Source: an uncultured Sphingomonas sp.
GTDB lineage: Bacteria > Pseudomonadota > Alphaproteobacteria > Sphingomonadales > Sphingomonadaceae
DNA length: 64,000 nt
Assembly: GCF_936927845.1 (NCBI RefSeq)
Contig: NZ_CAKZHV010000057.1
Coordinates: 173,292-237,291, forward strand
Direction of reading: 5' to 3'
The translations under genes and the position numbers were made by a program. How positions within the stretch are numbered: position 1 is the first letter of the stretch; each line of letters opens with the position of its first letter. Of this stretch, positions 19,084 through 27,207 are shown piece after piece. Under the pieces are notes generated by a model. It did not search any database and was not told the origin of the DNA. It saw only the letters and a program-made list of their open reading frames with translations.

Positions 19084-20148
19084 TCACGCCGCCATGAAGA
19101 ACGGCTCCAGCCCGGCGAGCCGCGTGCGGACCGCCGGCACCGGCACGGCGCGCGGTGCGAGCCCGCGCACGCCTTGCGCGATCGCCGCGATATGCGCGGG
19201 CGTCGAGCCGCAGCAGCCGCCCAGCACATTGACCTGCCCCGCCTCGGCCCACTGCCCGACCAGCCCCGCGGTCGTCGCGGGTGCCTCGTCGTACGCGCCT
19301 AGTTCGTTGGGCAGCCCGGCGTTGGGATAGACCATGATCAACGTGTCGCAGATCTCGCTCAGCGTCTTGACGTGCGGGCGGAGCTGCTCGGCACCGAACG
19401 AGCAGTTAAGCCCGATCGTCAGCGGTCGCGCGTGACGCACCGCGTGCCAGAATGCCTCTACCGTATGCCCCGACAGGTTGCGCCCCGACAGGTCGGTCAG
19501 CGTCATCGACAGCATGATCGGCAGGTCGCGCCCGAGCGCTGCGCCTGCCTCGATCGCCGCCATCACGCCCGCCTTGGCGTTCAGCGTGTCGAACACCGTC
19601 TCGATCAGCACGAAGTCCGCCCCGCCCTCGACCAAAGCATCGATCTGCTCGCGGTACACGTCCTTCAGGTAATCGAAGTCGATCTCGCGATAACCGGGAT
19701 CATTGACGTCGGGTGACAGCGACAGCGTCTTGTTGGTCGGCCCGACCGCGCCCGCGACGAAGCGCGGGCGTCCGTCGCTGGCGGTGAACTCGTCCGCGAT
19801 GGTCCGCGCCAGCCGCGCGCTCTCGACGTTGATCTCGCGCACCAGCGCTTCGGCGCCGTAATCGGCCTGGCTGATGCGGTTGGCGGAGAAGGTGTTGGTC
19901 TCGGCGATGTCCGCCCCCGCCTCGAAATAGGCGCGGTGGATCGCGGCGGGGACCTCGGGCTTGGTCAGCGCGAGGATGTCGTTGTTGCCCTTCTGATCGT
20001 GGCCGAGCGACAGCGTGCCGGCATAATCGGCCTCCGACAGTTTCCAGTTCTGGATCTCGGTTCCGAACGCGCCGTCGGTGATGAGGATGCGCTTGGCGGC
20101 TTCCGCGTTGAAGATGTCGCGCACGCTCGCGTCGCCCAACCCGCTCAT
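19084..20148 (-). CDS. metH: Methionine synthase, homocysteine-binding part (split MetH)
   Basis: A 354-residue homocysteine S-methyltransferase domain protein that supplies the zinc/homocysteine module of methionine synthase. It starts with ILITDGAFGTEIQ, the barrel's first strand, and carries the zinc thiolates C249 (GLNCSFGAEQ) and C312-C313 (GGCCGSTP). It must work with the folate/cobalamin protein encoded downstream. The ATG at 20148 overlaps the metF stop (ATGA). Alone it resembles betaine- or SAM-type homocysteine methyltransferases, but position and size fit the split MetH. Confidence 0.93.
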   Translation of the reverse strand: MSGLGDASVRDIFNAEAAKRILITDGAFGTEIQNWKLSEADYAGTLSLGHDQKGNNDILALTKPEVPAAIHRAYFEAGADIAETNTFSANRISQADYGAEALVREINVESARLARTIADEFTASDGRPRFVAGAVGPTNKTLSLSPDVNDPGYREIDFDYLKDVYREQIDALVEGGADFVLIETVFDTLNAKAGVMAAIEAGAALGRDLPIMLSMTLTDLSGRNLSGHTVEAFWHAVRHARPLTIGLNCSFGAEQLRPHVKTLSEICDTLIMVYPNAGLPNELGAYDEAPATTAGLVGQWAEAGQVNVLGGCCGSTPAHIAAIAQGVRGLAPRAVPVPAVRTRLAGLEPFFMAA

Positions 20149-21080
20149 GCCGCCGCCCTCGCTTGCGCAGCACCGCCCGCGCGGACGCCCAGCAGGTGGC
20201 AGATCGCGAAGCTCAGCTCGGCCTTGTTCATCGTGTAGAAGTGGAATTGCTTCACCCCGCCCGCGTACAGCTTGCGGCAAAGCTCGGCGGCGACGGTCGC
20301 GGCGACGAGCTGGCGCGCGGCGGGACGATCGTCCAACCCGTCGAACAGCCGCGTCAGCCACGCGGGCACGTCGGTCTGGCACATCGCCGCCATCCGCATC
20401 ACGCCCGCGACGCTCGCGATCGGCATGATGCCGGGAACGATCTCGGCACTGATCCCCGCCGCAGCGGCCGCATCGCGGTAGCGAAAGAAGGTGTCGGGTT
20501 CGAAGAAAAATTGCGTGATCGCGCGGTTCGCGCCGGCGTCGATCTTGCGCTTGAGATTGTCGAGGTCGGCCGCGGCATCGCTCGAATCCGGGTGGCACTC
20601 GGGATAGGCCGCGACCGAAATCTCGAACGGGTGCAGCCGGCGCAAGCCCGCCACCAGCGCCGCCGCATTCTCATACCCGCCCGGATGCGGCGCGTAGCCG
20701 TCCGCCCCCGCGGGCGCGTCGCCCCGCAGCGCGACGATGTGACGCACCCCCGCCGCCCAATATTCCTGCGCGATGGCGTCCAGTTCCTCGCGCGTCGCCT
20801 CAACGCAGGTGAGGTGCGCGGCCGCGGGCACGTCGGTCTCGCGCGCGATCCGCGCCACGGTCGCATGGGTGCGGTCGCGCGTCGATCCGCCCGCGCCGTA
20901 AGTCACCGACAGGAAACGGGGTGCGAGCGGCTGCAGCGTCGCGATCGACTGCCACAAGGTTTCCTCCGCCTTGTCGGTCTTGGGCGGCGAGAATTCGAAG
21001 CTCACGTCGATATCGCCGCCGACATCGGCGTAGAGCGGACCGTCGTGCGCCAGCACCGCTTCGTTCACCTGCTTGGTCAT
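20145..21080 (-). CDS. metF: Methylenetetrahydrofolate reductase MetF
   Basis: A 311-residue flavoenzyme reducing 5,10-methylene-THF to 5-methyl-THF, the methyl donor for the methionine synthase encoded next. Family features are FEFSPPKTDKAEETLW with the catalytic Glu near the N-terminus, SVTYGAGGSTRDRT, AHLTCV, ALRGDAP and the ITQFFFEPDTF strand. The start MTKQVNEA overlaps the stop of the ArsR-methyltransferase gene by four bases, and its own stop overlaps the metH start, so all three are translationally linked. Confidence 0.95.
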   Translation of the reverse strand: MTKQVNEAVLAHDGPLYADVGGDIDVSFEFSPPKTDKAEETLWQSIATLQPLAPRFLSVTYGAGGSTRDRTHATVARIARETDVPAAAHLTCVEATREELDAIAQEYWAAGVRHIVALRGDAPAGADGYAPHPGGYENAAALVAGLRRLHPFEISVAAYPECHPDSSDAAADLDNLKRKIDAGANRAITQFFFEPDTFFRYRDAAAAAGISAEIVPGIMPIASVAGVMRMAAMCQTDVPAWLTRLFDGLDDRPAARQLVAATVAAELCRKLYAGGVKQFHFYTMNKAELSFAICHLLGVRAGGAAQARAAA

Positions 21081-22033
21081 GCCGCCTTCACCTCGCCTGC
21101 GCGCCCCGCCTGACGCGCGAGCCACAATTTCACCGTCAGTTCGCCACCCTCCAGCGTTTCGATCCGCGCGGGCATCAACCCGGCAGCGGCGAACCAGCCC
21201 TCGATCTGCGCGTCGGAGAAGCCCAGACGCGTGTGCGCGTCCTGCGTGCGCAATTCCTCACGGTCGTGCGGCGCGAAATCCGCAATCAGCAGCCGCCCGC
21301 CCGGCGACAACACCCGCGCCGCCTCCGCGATCGCCGCCCCCGGCTGCTGCGCGAAATGGAGCACGTGGTGCAGGATCGCGACGTCCGCGCCCCCGTCGGC
21401 GAGCGGCAAAGCGTAGAGATCGGCCTGGCGCAGCTCGGCATTGCCGAGCCCCTGCTCGCCGAGCTTCGCGCGCGCGAGCCGCAGCATTTCCGAACTGCGA
21501 TCGATGCCGAGCGCGGTGGTGGCCGAACGCGCGAACAGCTCGATCATGCGGCCGGTGCCGGTGCCGATGTCGATCAACCGCCCGATCGGCTCGCCCGCCA
21601 GCACGCGAACCATCGCGGCCTCGACCTGCTCCTCCGCAACGTGGAGCGAGCGGATCGCATCCCACTCGCGCGCGTGGCTCTCGAACCAGCCCGCCGCCGC
21701 CGCCGCGCGATCGGCGCGCACCGCCGCCAGCCGCGCCGCATCGGCGCTCGTCTGCCGGTCGGACGTGCCCGCCTCCCACGCGTCGAGCGCGGCGAGCACC
21801 GGCGCGACGCGCGCTTCCTCGCCCAGCGCGACGAACACCCAGCTACCTTCCTTGCGCCGCTCGGCAAGACCCGCGTCGGTCAGGATCTTGACGTGCCGGC
21901 TGACGCGCGGCTGGCTCTGCCCCAGCACCTGCGCGAGCTCGCCGACCGACAGTTCCATCGTGCGCAACAGGCAGACGATCCGAAGCCGCGAATGATCGGC
22001 GAGGGCACGAAAGATGTCGAGCGCGGCGTCCAT
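21077..22033 (-). CDS. sahR: ArsR-family regulator fused to a SAM methyltransferase domain (SahR-like)
   Basis: A 318-residue protein with an N-terminal ArsR winged helix (about 1-95, recognition helix QSQPRVSRHVKILTDAGL) joined to a class I methyltransferase domain (about 140-318) whose SAM-binding strand is LIDIGTGTGRM. No metal-binding cysteine motif is seen in the ArsR part, so sensing of SAM or SAH through the methyltransferase-like domain is more plausible. The known SahR regulators of this superfamily repress methionine-cycle genes in response to SAH. Here the gene leads the metF-metH operon and has a perfect palindrome 10 bases before its start. An enzymatic methyltransferase role cannot be excluded. 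Confidence 0.82.
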   Translation of the reverse strand: MDAALDIFRALADHSRLRIVCLLRTMELSVGELAQVLGQSQPRVSRHVKILTDAGLAERRKEGSWVFVALGEEARVAPVLAALDAWEAGTSDRQTSADAARLAAVRADRAAAAAGWFESHAREWDAIRSLHVAEEQVEAAMVRVLAGEPIGRLIDIGTGTGRMIELFARSATTALGIDRSSEMLRLARAKLGEQGLGNAELRQADLYALPLADGGADVAILHHVLHFAQQPGAAIAEAARVLSPGGRLLIADFAPHDREELRTQDAHTRLGFSDAQIEGWFAAAGLMPARIETLEGGELTVKLWLARQAGRAGEVKAA

Positions 22034-22042
22034 GATCTCAAG

Positions 22043-22062
22043 ATATAAAGATATCTTTATAT
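22043..22062 (-). promoter_or_regulatory. Perfect 20-bp palindrome, operator of the methionine operon
   Basis: ATATAAAGATATCTTTATAT is its own reverse complement over 20 bases. It lies 10 bases upstream of the ATG of the ArsR-methyltransferase gene and is strikingly A+T-rich in a very G+C-rich region. A near copy precedes metK at 12210-12229. It is the expected binding site of a dimeric ArsR-type repressor acting on its own operon. Confidence 0.8.
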
Positions 22063-22151
22063 GCGGTCAACGCGGCAGCACGATATGAGAGCGCGGGAGC
22101 CTGCGCGATGTTGCGGCGTTGGCGCGGCACGATCAACGAAGGGGAAACATC

Positions 22152-22433
22152 ATGAAGCTCGTCATCGCACTCGCTGCCGCCGCACTGTCGCTCGCCGCGT
22201 GCAGCCAGAAGGCGCAGAATGAGAGCGCCGAGGCGGCGAATGCAGTCGCGGCCGACACCAGCGCGACCACCGCCAATGCGGTGAACGACGTGCAGGCGGC
22301 GAGCGACGCCGCGCTCGATCGCGCCGCCAGCTCGATCGACCGCGCGGGCAATGCCGCCGCCAACACGGCCGATGCGGCAACGGACGCGACGGGCAACGCC
22401 CTGACCGACACCGGCAACGCGATGCGACGCTGA
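22152..22433 (+). CDS. Small Ala/Asn/Asp-rich lipoprotein
   Basis: A 93-residue lipoprotein with signal sequence MKLVIALAAAALSLAAC, lipobox LAAC with C17 as the lipidated residue. The mature part is very rich in Ala, Asn, Asp and Thr with repeated AANA/ADAATDAT-like units and is probably an extended helix or coiled coil. The start at 22152 follows AAGGGGAAACATC, a good ribosome-binding site. No enzymatic motif is present. The stop overlaps the start of a second tiny lipoprotein (TGATG). The function is unknown; a structural or envelope-spacing role is possible. Confidence 0.75.
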   Translation: MKLVIALAAAALSLAACSQKAQNESAEAANAVAADTSATTANAVNDVQAASDAALDRAASSIDRAGNAAANTADAATDATGNALTDTGNAMRR

Positions 22434-22612
22434 TGCGGTGGATCGCGGCGGCAACGCTAGCGGCGCTCGGTGCCTGCTCGTCGCCCGACCAGCCGGGGCA
22501 ACTGACCGCCGATCAGGACGCCCGCCTCAATCGCTCTGCCGAGATGCTCGACGCCAACAGCGTCGCGCTGGAAGACGAGCCCGACCAAATCGCCGTGGAG
22601 AACGAACAATGA
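22433..22612 (+). CDS. 59-residue lipoprotein
   Basis: A short frame from ATG 22433 gives MRWIAAATLAALGACSS, a lipoprotein signal with lipobox LGAC (C15), then a polar acidic tail (DQDARLNRSAEMLDANSVAL). The ATG overlaps the previous stop (TGATG) and its stop overlaps the start of the aldo/keto reductase (ATGA), which makes translation very likely despite the small size. No family was recognised. Confidence 0.75.
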   Translation: MRWIAAATLAALGACSSPDQPGQLTADQDARLNRSAEMLDANSVALEDEPDQIAVENEQ

Positions 22613-23559
22613 CCGACCTTCGCCGCCTGGGCGCTTCCGACCTCAAGATCGCACCGCTGGTGCTCGGCGGCAACGTGTTCGGCTGGACGGCCGACCGCGA
22701 CGCCAGCTTCGCGGTGCTCGACGCGTTCGTCGACGGCGGCGGCACGATGATCGATACCGCGGACGTTTATTCCGCCTGGGTGCCCGGCCACCGCGGCGGC
22801 GAGTCGGAGACGATGATCGGCGAGTGGCTGCGGACCAGCGGCAAGCGCGACCGCGTGCAGATCGCGACCAAGGTCGGGATGCTGCCGGGCGACGGCGGCG
22901 AGAAACTGTCGCCGGCCCGCATCGCTGCCGCGTGCGACGCCTCGCTCCAGCGGCTCGGCACCGACCATATCGACCTGTATTTCGCGCATCAGGACGATGA
23001 CGCGACCCCGCAGGACGTGGTGGCAGAAGCGTTCGCCCGGCTGGTCGAGGCGGGAAAGGTGCGTGTACTCGGCGCGTCCAACTTCCACGCCGCACGGTTG
23101 AAGTCGGCGATCGAAGGCGCGCGCGCCGCGGGGCTACCGCACTATCAGGTGCTCCAGCCCGAATATAATCTCGTCAGCCGGACCAAGTTCGAGGGCGAGC
23201 TGCAGGATTATTGCGTCGAGTTCAACATCGGCGTTGTGCCCTATTACGGGCTCGCCTCGGGCTTTCTGACCGGCAAATATCGCTCCGCCGAGGACTTGAA
23301 CAAGAGCGTGCGCGGCGGGCGGATGGCGGAACTGCTCGAGGGCAAGGGGCAGGCGATGCTCGCCGCGATGGACGGCGTGGCGGAGGAAACCGGCGCCACC
23401 CACGCGCAGATCGCGCTGGCGTGGCTGATCGCGCAGCCCGGCGTCACCGCACCGATCGCGAGCGCGACCTCGGCGGAGCAGATCGCCGACCTGCTGCCCG
23501 CGATGGAACTGCGCCTGAGCGACGATCAACTCGCCCGCCTGACCGACGCAGGCGTTTGA
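22609..23559 (+). CDS. Aldo/keto reductase
   Basis: A 316-residue NAD(P)H-dependent TIM-barrel oxidoreductase. The catalytic tetrad is complete: D49 and Y54 (MIDTADVYS), K88 (ATKVG) and H127 (YFAHQDD). GASNFHAARL and the C-terminal IASATSAEQI segment fit the cofactor site. It resembles the YajO/IolS-like group; the physiological substrate is unknown. It is third in an operon after two tiny lipoproteins, with both junctions overlapping. Confidence 0.9.
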   Translation: MTDLRRLGASDLKIAPLVLGGNVFGWTADRDASFAVLDAFVDGGGTMIDTADVYSAWVPGHRGGESETMIGEWLRTSGKRDRVQIATKVGMLPGDGGEKLSPARIAAACDASLQRLGTDHIDLYFAHQDDDATPQDVVAEAFARLVEAGKVRVLGASNFHAARLKSAIEGARAAGLPHYQVLQPEYNLVSRTKFEGELQDYCVEFNIGVVPYYGLASGFLTGKYRSAEDLNKSVRGGRMAELLEGKGQAMLAAMDGVAEETGATHAQIALAWLIAQPGVTAPIASATSAEQIADLLPAMELRLSDDQLARLTDAGV

Positions 23560-24221
23560 TCGCGCGACCGGCGGCAGTCCGCGGCGGGCTGCTGTTCGCT
23601 GCGTTCGCCGCGACGCCCGTGTCCGCGGGCGGCGTCCAGGTATGGTCGCAACTCCAGCTCACCGGCCGGGTCGCGGATGGCTGGTTGCTCGCCAGCGACA
23701 TCTCGGGCCGGAGCGCGACCGACAATCGCGCACGGCAATTACTCGTGCGCCTGCAAGCCGGCCGCGCGCTGTCGGACGAGGTGACGATCTGGCTCGGCTA
23801 CGTTCGTGCCGAAACGTTCAACCACGATCGCCGCCATGGCCTCGAACAGCGCGCCACGGGACAGCTCGACTGGAGGGCCGGCGCGCTCGGTCCATTCGAC
23901 CTCACGCTGCGCAGCCGTGCGGAAGCGCGGTTCTTTCGCAACAGCGGCAACATGGCGTGGCGACTGCGCCAGCAGGTCCGCCTGACGCTGCCGATCAGCG
24001 ACATGGTCGAGATCTCCGGCGCAGCCGAGCCGTTCGTGACGATCAACCGCAACAGCGACGCGCCGCGCACGCTCGACCAGCTACGGCTAACCGCGACCGT
24101 GTCGACCAAGCTGACCGACCAGGCGACACTCAATGTCGCTTATTACAACGAGCACGTGTTTCGCTCCGAACGAACGTACGTCAACCACATCATTCCCGTG
24201 ACGCTCGCCTGGCGGTTCTGA
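23556..24221 (+). CDS. DUF2490 domain outer-membrane-type protein
   Basis: A 221-residue protein with a signal sequence (AVRGGLLFAAFAATPVSAGG, cleavage about residue 24) and a body of alternating amphipathic strands (VQVWSQLQLTGRVADGWLLA, LDWRAGALGPFDLTLRSRAE, NVAYYNEHVF) ending in an aromatic residue (TLAWRF). The pattern suggests a small beta-barrel, as for DUF2490 proteins; the function is unknown. The start is a TTG at 23556 overlapping the stop of the aldo/keto reductase (TTGA); no ATG or GTG would retain the signal peptide. Confidence 0.75.
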   Translation: MIARPAAVRGGLLFAAFAATPVSAGGVQVWSQLQLTGRVADGWLLASDISGRSATDNRARQLLVRLQAGRALSDEVTIWLGYVRAETFNHDRRHGLEQRATGQLDWRAGALGPFDLTLRSRAEARFFRNSGNMAWRLRQQVRLTLPISDMVEISGAAEPFVTINRNSDAPRTLDQLRLTATVSTKLTDQATLNVAYYNEHVFRSERTYVNHIIPVTLAWRF

Positions 24222-24224
24222 CTT

Positions 24225-26159
24225 TCAGCGCGCCGCCGTCACCTGCGCCGCCGCGGCATCGTCGACGATCGGCAGCAGCACCGAACTCGCCTGCGCACCA
24301 CCCCAGGTCACGCGTTGCGTCGCAGCCTTATAGTCGCCGGGTTTCGCGTTGAAGATGTTAGGTACGAACGTCTGCGGATTGCGGTCGTAGAGCGGGAACA
24401 GGCTCGACTGCACCTGCACCATGATGCGGTGGCCCGGCAGGAAGACGTGGTCGACGTTGGGCAGCGCGAACCGGTAGTTCTCGATCTTGCCCGGAGTCAG
24501 CTTGGCGGGTGTCGCACGCCCGTGGACGTAGCGCCCGCGGTAGATCTCGATCCCGATCGGCAGTTGATAGCCGGTCATCGCGGGCTTCGACCCCTGGCTC
24601 GCCGGCTCGGGCAGGGTGTCGGGATAGACGTCGATCACCTTCACGACCCAGTCGCTGTCGCTGCCGCTGGTGGCGGCGAACAGATTGACCTCAGGCGCGC
24701 CCATGATGTGGACCGGCTTGTCGAGCGCGCCCGTCTGCCACTCGACCACGTCAGGGCGCCCGGCGACGAAGCGCTGGTCGCGCACCAGCCACGTCTTCCA
24801 CTGGTCGCCGTCGCCGATGTCGATCGGACGCGGCAGGAACGGCACCGGGCTGGCGGGATCGGACACGTAGCTGGTGCTCCCCGCGCCCGCCGGCTTCGCG
24901 AACGAAGCGGTGCCGTTCGCGCCGAGGTAGAGCGGCGTCGGCGTCCCCATCGGCCACTTCGGCGACACCTGCCACCGGTTCGCGCCCGTCGCATAGGTCA
25001 GTACCGGCGGGATCGCGGCGGGGGTGCCGCGCAGGTAATGGTCGAAGAACGGCTTCATGTAGCGCTGGCGGAATTGCAGCGCGGTATCGCCGTCGAACGT
25101 CAGCGCGCCGAGCTCATATCCGTAATGGTTGACGCCCGAATGCCGCCACGGCCCGATCACCAGCGACACCATGTTGTTGGCGCTGTCCTTCGGCTCCAGC
25201 GCCTCGTACACCGCGGGGGCGCCGTAGCTGTCCTCCTGGTCCCATTGCCCGACCACCAGCATCGTCGGCACGGTCAGCGGGCGCGCCGCCATCCATTTGT
25301 CGACCGCCTGCAATGACCAGAAATCGGTGTAGGCCGGGTTCTCCATCACCTTGCGCACGGTGGGATAGTGCTCGATTCCCCAAGCCCGCGCGTAATCGCC
25401 GATCGATCCTGCGTTCAGGTAGGTCGTGTAATCGTCCCCTGCCCCGCGCGCGATCTTCGCGCCCGCGTCGCCGTGGCCGGTGCTCATCTCGACCGCATAA
25501 TCGAGCGTGCCGACGCGGAACGCGCCATTGTGGAAATCGTCGTCGCCGATCCAGGTATCGACCATCGGGCTCTGCGGCATCGCGGCCTTGAGCGCGGGAT
25601 GCGGATTGATCTCGGCCATCAAGGTGGTGAAACCCAGGTAGCTGCTGCCGATCACGCCGACCTTGCCGTTTCCTTCCGGCACGTTCTTCACCAGCCAGTC
25701 GATCGTGTCGTAGGCGTCGGTCGACTCGTCGATGCCCGTGTTGTTGAGCGGCCCCGACAGCGGCCGCGTCATGACGAACTGCCCTTCGGAATGGTGCATC
25801 CCGCGAATGTCCTGATAAACGCGGACATAGCCGTCGTCGACGAACTCGGCGTCCATCACCGGCAGGATGTCGACCAGCCGCTGGCTCGCGGTCCGCGCGG
25901 TCGATCCCGCCGCGTCATAGGGCGTTCGCGACAACAGGATCGGGCCGTTCCGCGTGCCCTTCTTCATCAGGATGACAGTGTACAATTTGGTGCCGTCGCG
26001 CATCGGCACCATCACCACGCGCTTGATGTAATCTGCCTGCGCGCGGACCTGATCGTAGGAGGCGACGACGTCGGGGGTCATCGGGGTTACGCGCTCTTGC
26101 GCGTGAGCTGCGGTTGCGGTGGACAGCGCGAGCGCGGCGAGCGTGAGGCGTGGCGTCAT
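24225..26159 (-). CDS. Secreted CocE/NonD-family hydrolase (amino-acid-ester-hydrolase-like)
   Basis: A 644-residue alpha/beta hydrolase exported by signal peptide MTPRLTLAALALSTATAAHA. The nucleophile elbow GSSYLGF, the FFDHYLRG segment and the C-terminal jelly-roll domain (about residues 390-640, PDVVEWQTGALDKPVHIMG and LPGHRIMVQVQSS) fit the S15/CocE family. Sequence around the nucleophile and GPWRHSGVNH resembles alpha-amino-acid ester hydrolases, which act on beta-lactam side-chain esters; glutaryl-7-ACA acylase or X-Pro peptidase activities are alternatives. It is a single gene, divergent from the CDF transporter. Confidence 0.85.
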   Translation of the reverse strand: MTPRLTLAALALSTATAAHAQERVTPMTPDVVASYDQVRAQADYIKRVVMVPMRDGTKLYTVILMKKGTRNGPILLSRTPYDAAGSTARTASQRLVDILPVMDAEFVDDGYVRVYQDIRGMHHSEGQFVMTRPLSGPLNNTGIDESTDAYDTIDWLVKNVPEGNGKVGVIGSSYLGFTTLMAEINPHPALKAAMPQSPMVDTWIGDDDFHNGAFRVGTLDYAVEMSTGHGDAGAKIARGAGDDYTTYLNAGSIGDYARAWGIEHYPTVRKVMENPAYTDFWSLQAVDKWMAARPLTVPTMLVVGQWDQEDSYGAPAVYEALEPKDSANNMVSLVIGPWRHSGVNHYGYELGALTFDGDTALQFRQRYMKPFFDHYLRGTPAAIPPVLTYATGANRWQVSPKWPMGTPTPLYLGANGTASFAKPAGAGSTSYVSDPASPVPFLPRPIDIGDGDQWKTWLVRDQRFVAGRPDVVEWQTGALDKPVHIMGAPEVNLFAATSGSDSDWVVKVIDVYPDTLPEPASQGSKPAMTGYQLPIGIEIYRGRYVHGRATPAKLTPGKIENYRFALPNVDHVFLPGHRIMVQVQSSLFPLYDRNPQTFVPNIFNAKPGDYKAATQRVTWGGAQASSVLLPIVDDAAAAQVTAAR

Positions 26160-26259
26160 GACGCAGGCGTATCGCGTCGCCCTCGCCCCCGCAACGCGGC
26201 GATGAACGACTTGGCGACACATTTGTTTACACGCCCGAACTGAACCGGGAACCCGCACG

Positions 26260-27207
26260 CTGTCCGACCTTACCGCCCGTATCCGCGACAACATCGTCCT
26301 GTTCGGCGCGCTCGCCGCCAACCTCGGCATCGCAGTGGCGAAATTCGTTGCCGCCGGCATCACCGGATCGTCGTCGATGCTGACCGAGGGGGTCCATTCG
26401 GTCGTGGACAGCGGCAACCAGGTGCTGCTGCTCTACGGGCAGAAACGCGCCAAGCGCCCGGCGGACGCGGCGCATCCGTTCGGCTACGGACGCGAGCTGT
26501 ATTTCTGGGCGTTCGTGGTCGCGATCCTGATCTTCGCGATCGGCGCCGGCGTCTCGGTCTACGAGGGTTATCTCCACATCATCGAGCCCGAGGAGCTGAC
26601 CAACCCGACGATCAACTATGTCGTGATCGCGATCTCCTTCGCGCTGGAGGGATCGTCGTGGTGGATCGCGCGGCGCGAGTTCAAGCAATCAAAGGGCGAT
26701 CTCGGCTGGTGGGAGGCGATCCACCAGTCGAAGGACCCGCCCGGCTTCATCGTGTTGTTCGAGGATTCGGCGGCGCTCGCCGGGCTCGTCCTCGCCGCGG
26801 TCGGCGTCTGGGCAAGTCACGCGTTCGGCGACCCGCGGATCGACGGCTACGCCTCGGTCGCGATCGGCGGCGTGCTTGGCATCGTCGCGGTGCTGCTCGC
26901 GCGCGAGGCGAAGGGCCTGTTGATCGGCGAGCGTGCCGACCCGCAGGTGGTCGCGCGCGTTCGCGAAGCAGTTGCGGCACATCCGGCGATCACCGCGGTC
27001 AACCACGTCCGCACGATCCACACCGCGCCCGACAGCATCTTCGTTGCGATCAGCGCCGATTTCGACGACAATCTCACGATGGGACAGGGCGAGACGATGA
27101 TCGAGGAGATCGAACAAACGCTGAAGAAGGCGGAGCCGCGCTTGTCCTCGATCTACATTCGCCCTGAAAAGACGAGCGACGCGGTGTCGGACGGAGCCGC
27201 TGCGTGA
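26260..27207 (+). CDS. Cation diffusion facilitator, ZnT9-like, with non-canonical start
   Basis: A membrane transporter of about 315 residues with six helices. Metal-site motifs are TEGVHSVVDSGNQ (His and Asp in helix 2) and VLFEDSAALAGL in helix 5, where the usual His of the H-x3-D site is replaced; this EDxAA form is typical of SLC30A9/ZnT9-like members. A cytoplasmic C-terminal domain follows (about 220-300). Homology runs upstream of the first GTG (26335, MAKFVAAG), because helix 1 (IRDNIVLFGALAANLGIAVAKF) would be cut. Upstream to the stop at 26203 there is no ATG, GTG or TTG in frame; CTG at 26260 after GGGAA is the best start. Confidence 0.82.
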   Translation: MSDLTARIRDNIVLFGALAANLGIAVAKFVAAGITGSSSMLTEGVHSVVDSGNQVLLLYGQKRAKRPADAAHPFGYGRELYFWAFVVAILIFAIGAGVSVYEGYLHIIEPEELTNPTINYVVIAISFALEGSSWWIARREFKQSKGDLGWWEAIHQSKDPPGFIVLFEDSAALAGLVLAAVGVWASHAFGDPRIDGYASVAIGGVLGIVAVLLAREAKGLLIGERADPQVVARVREAVAAHPAITAVNHVRTIHTAPDSIFVAISADFDDNLTMGQGETMIEEIEQTLKKAEPRLSSIYIRPEKTSDAVSDGAAA

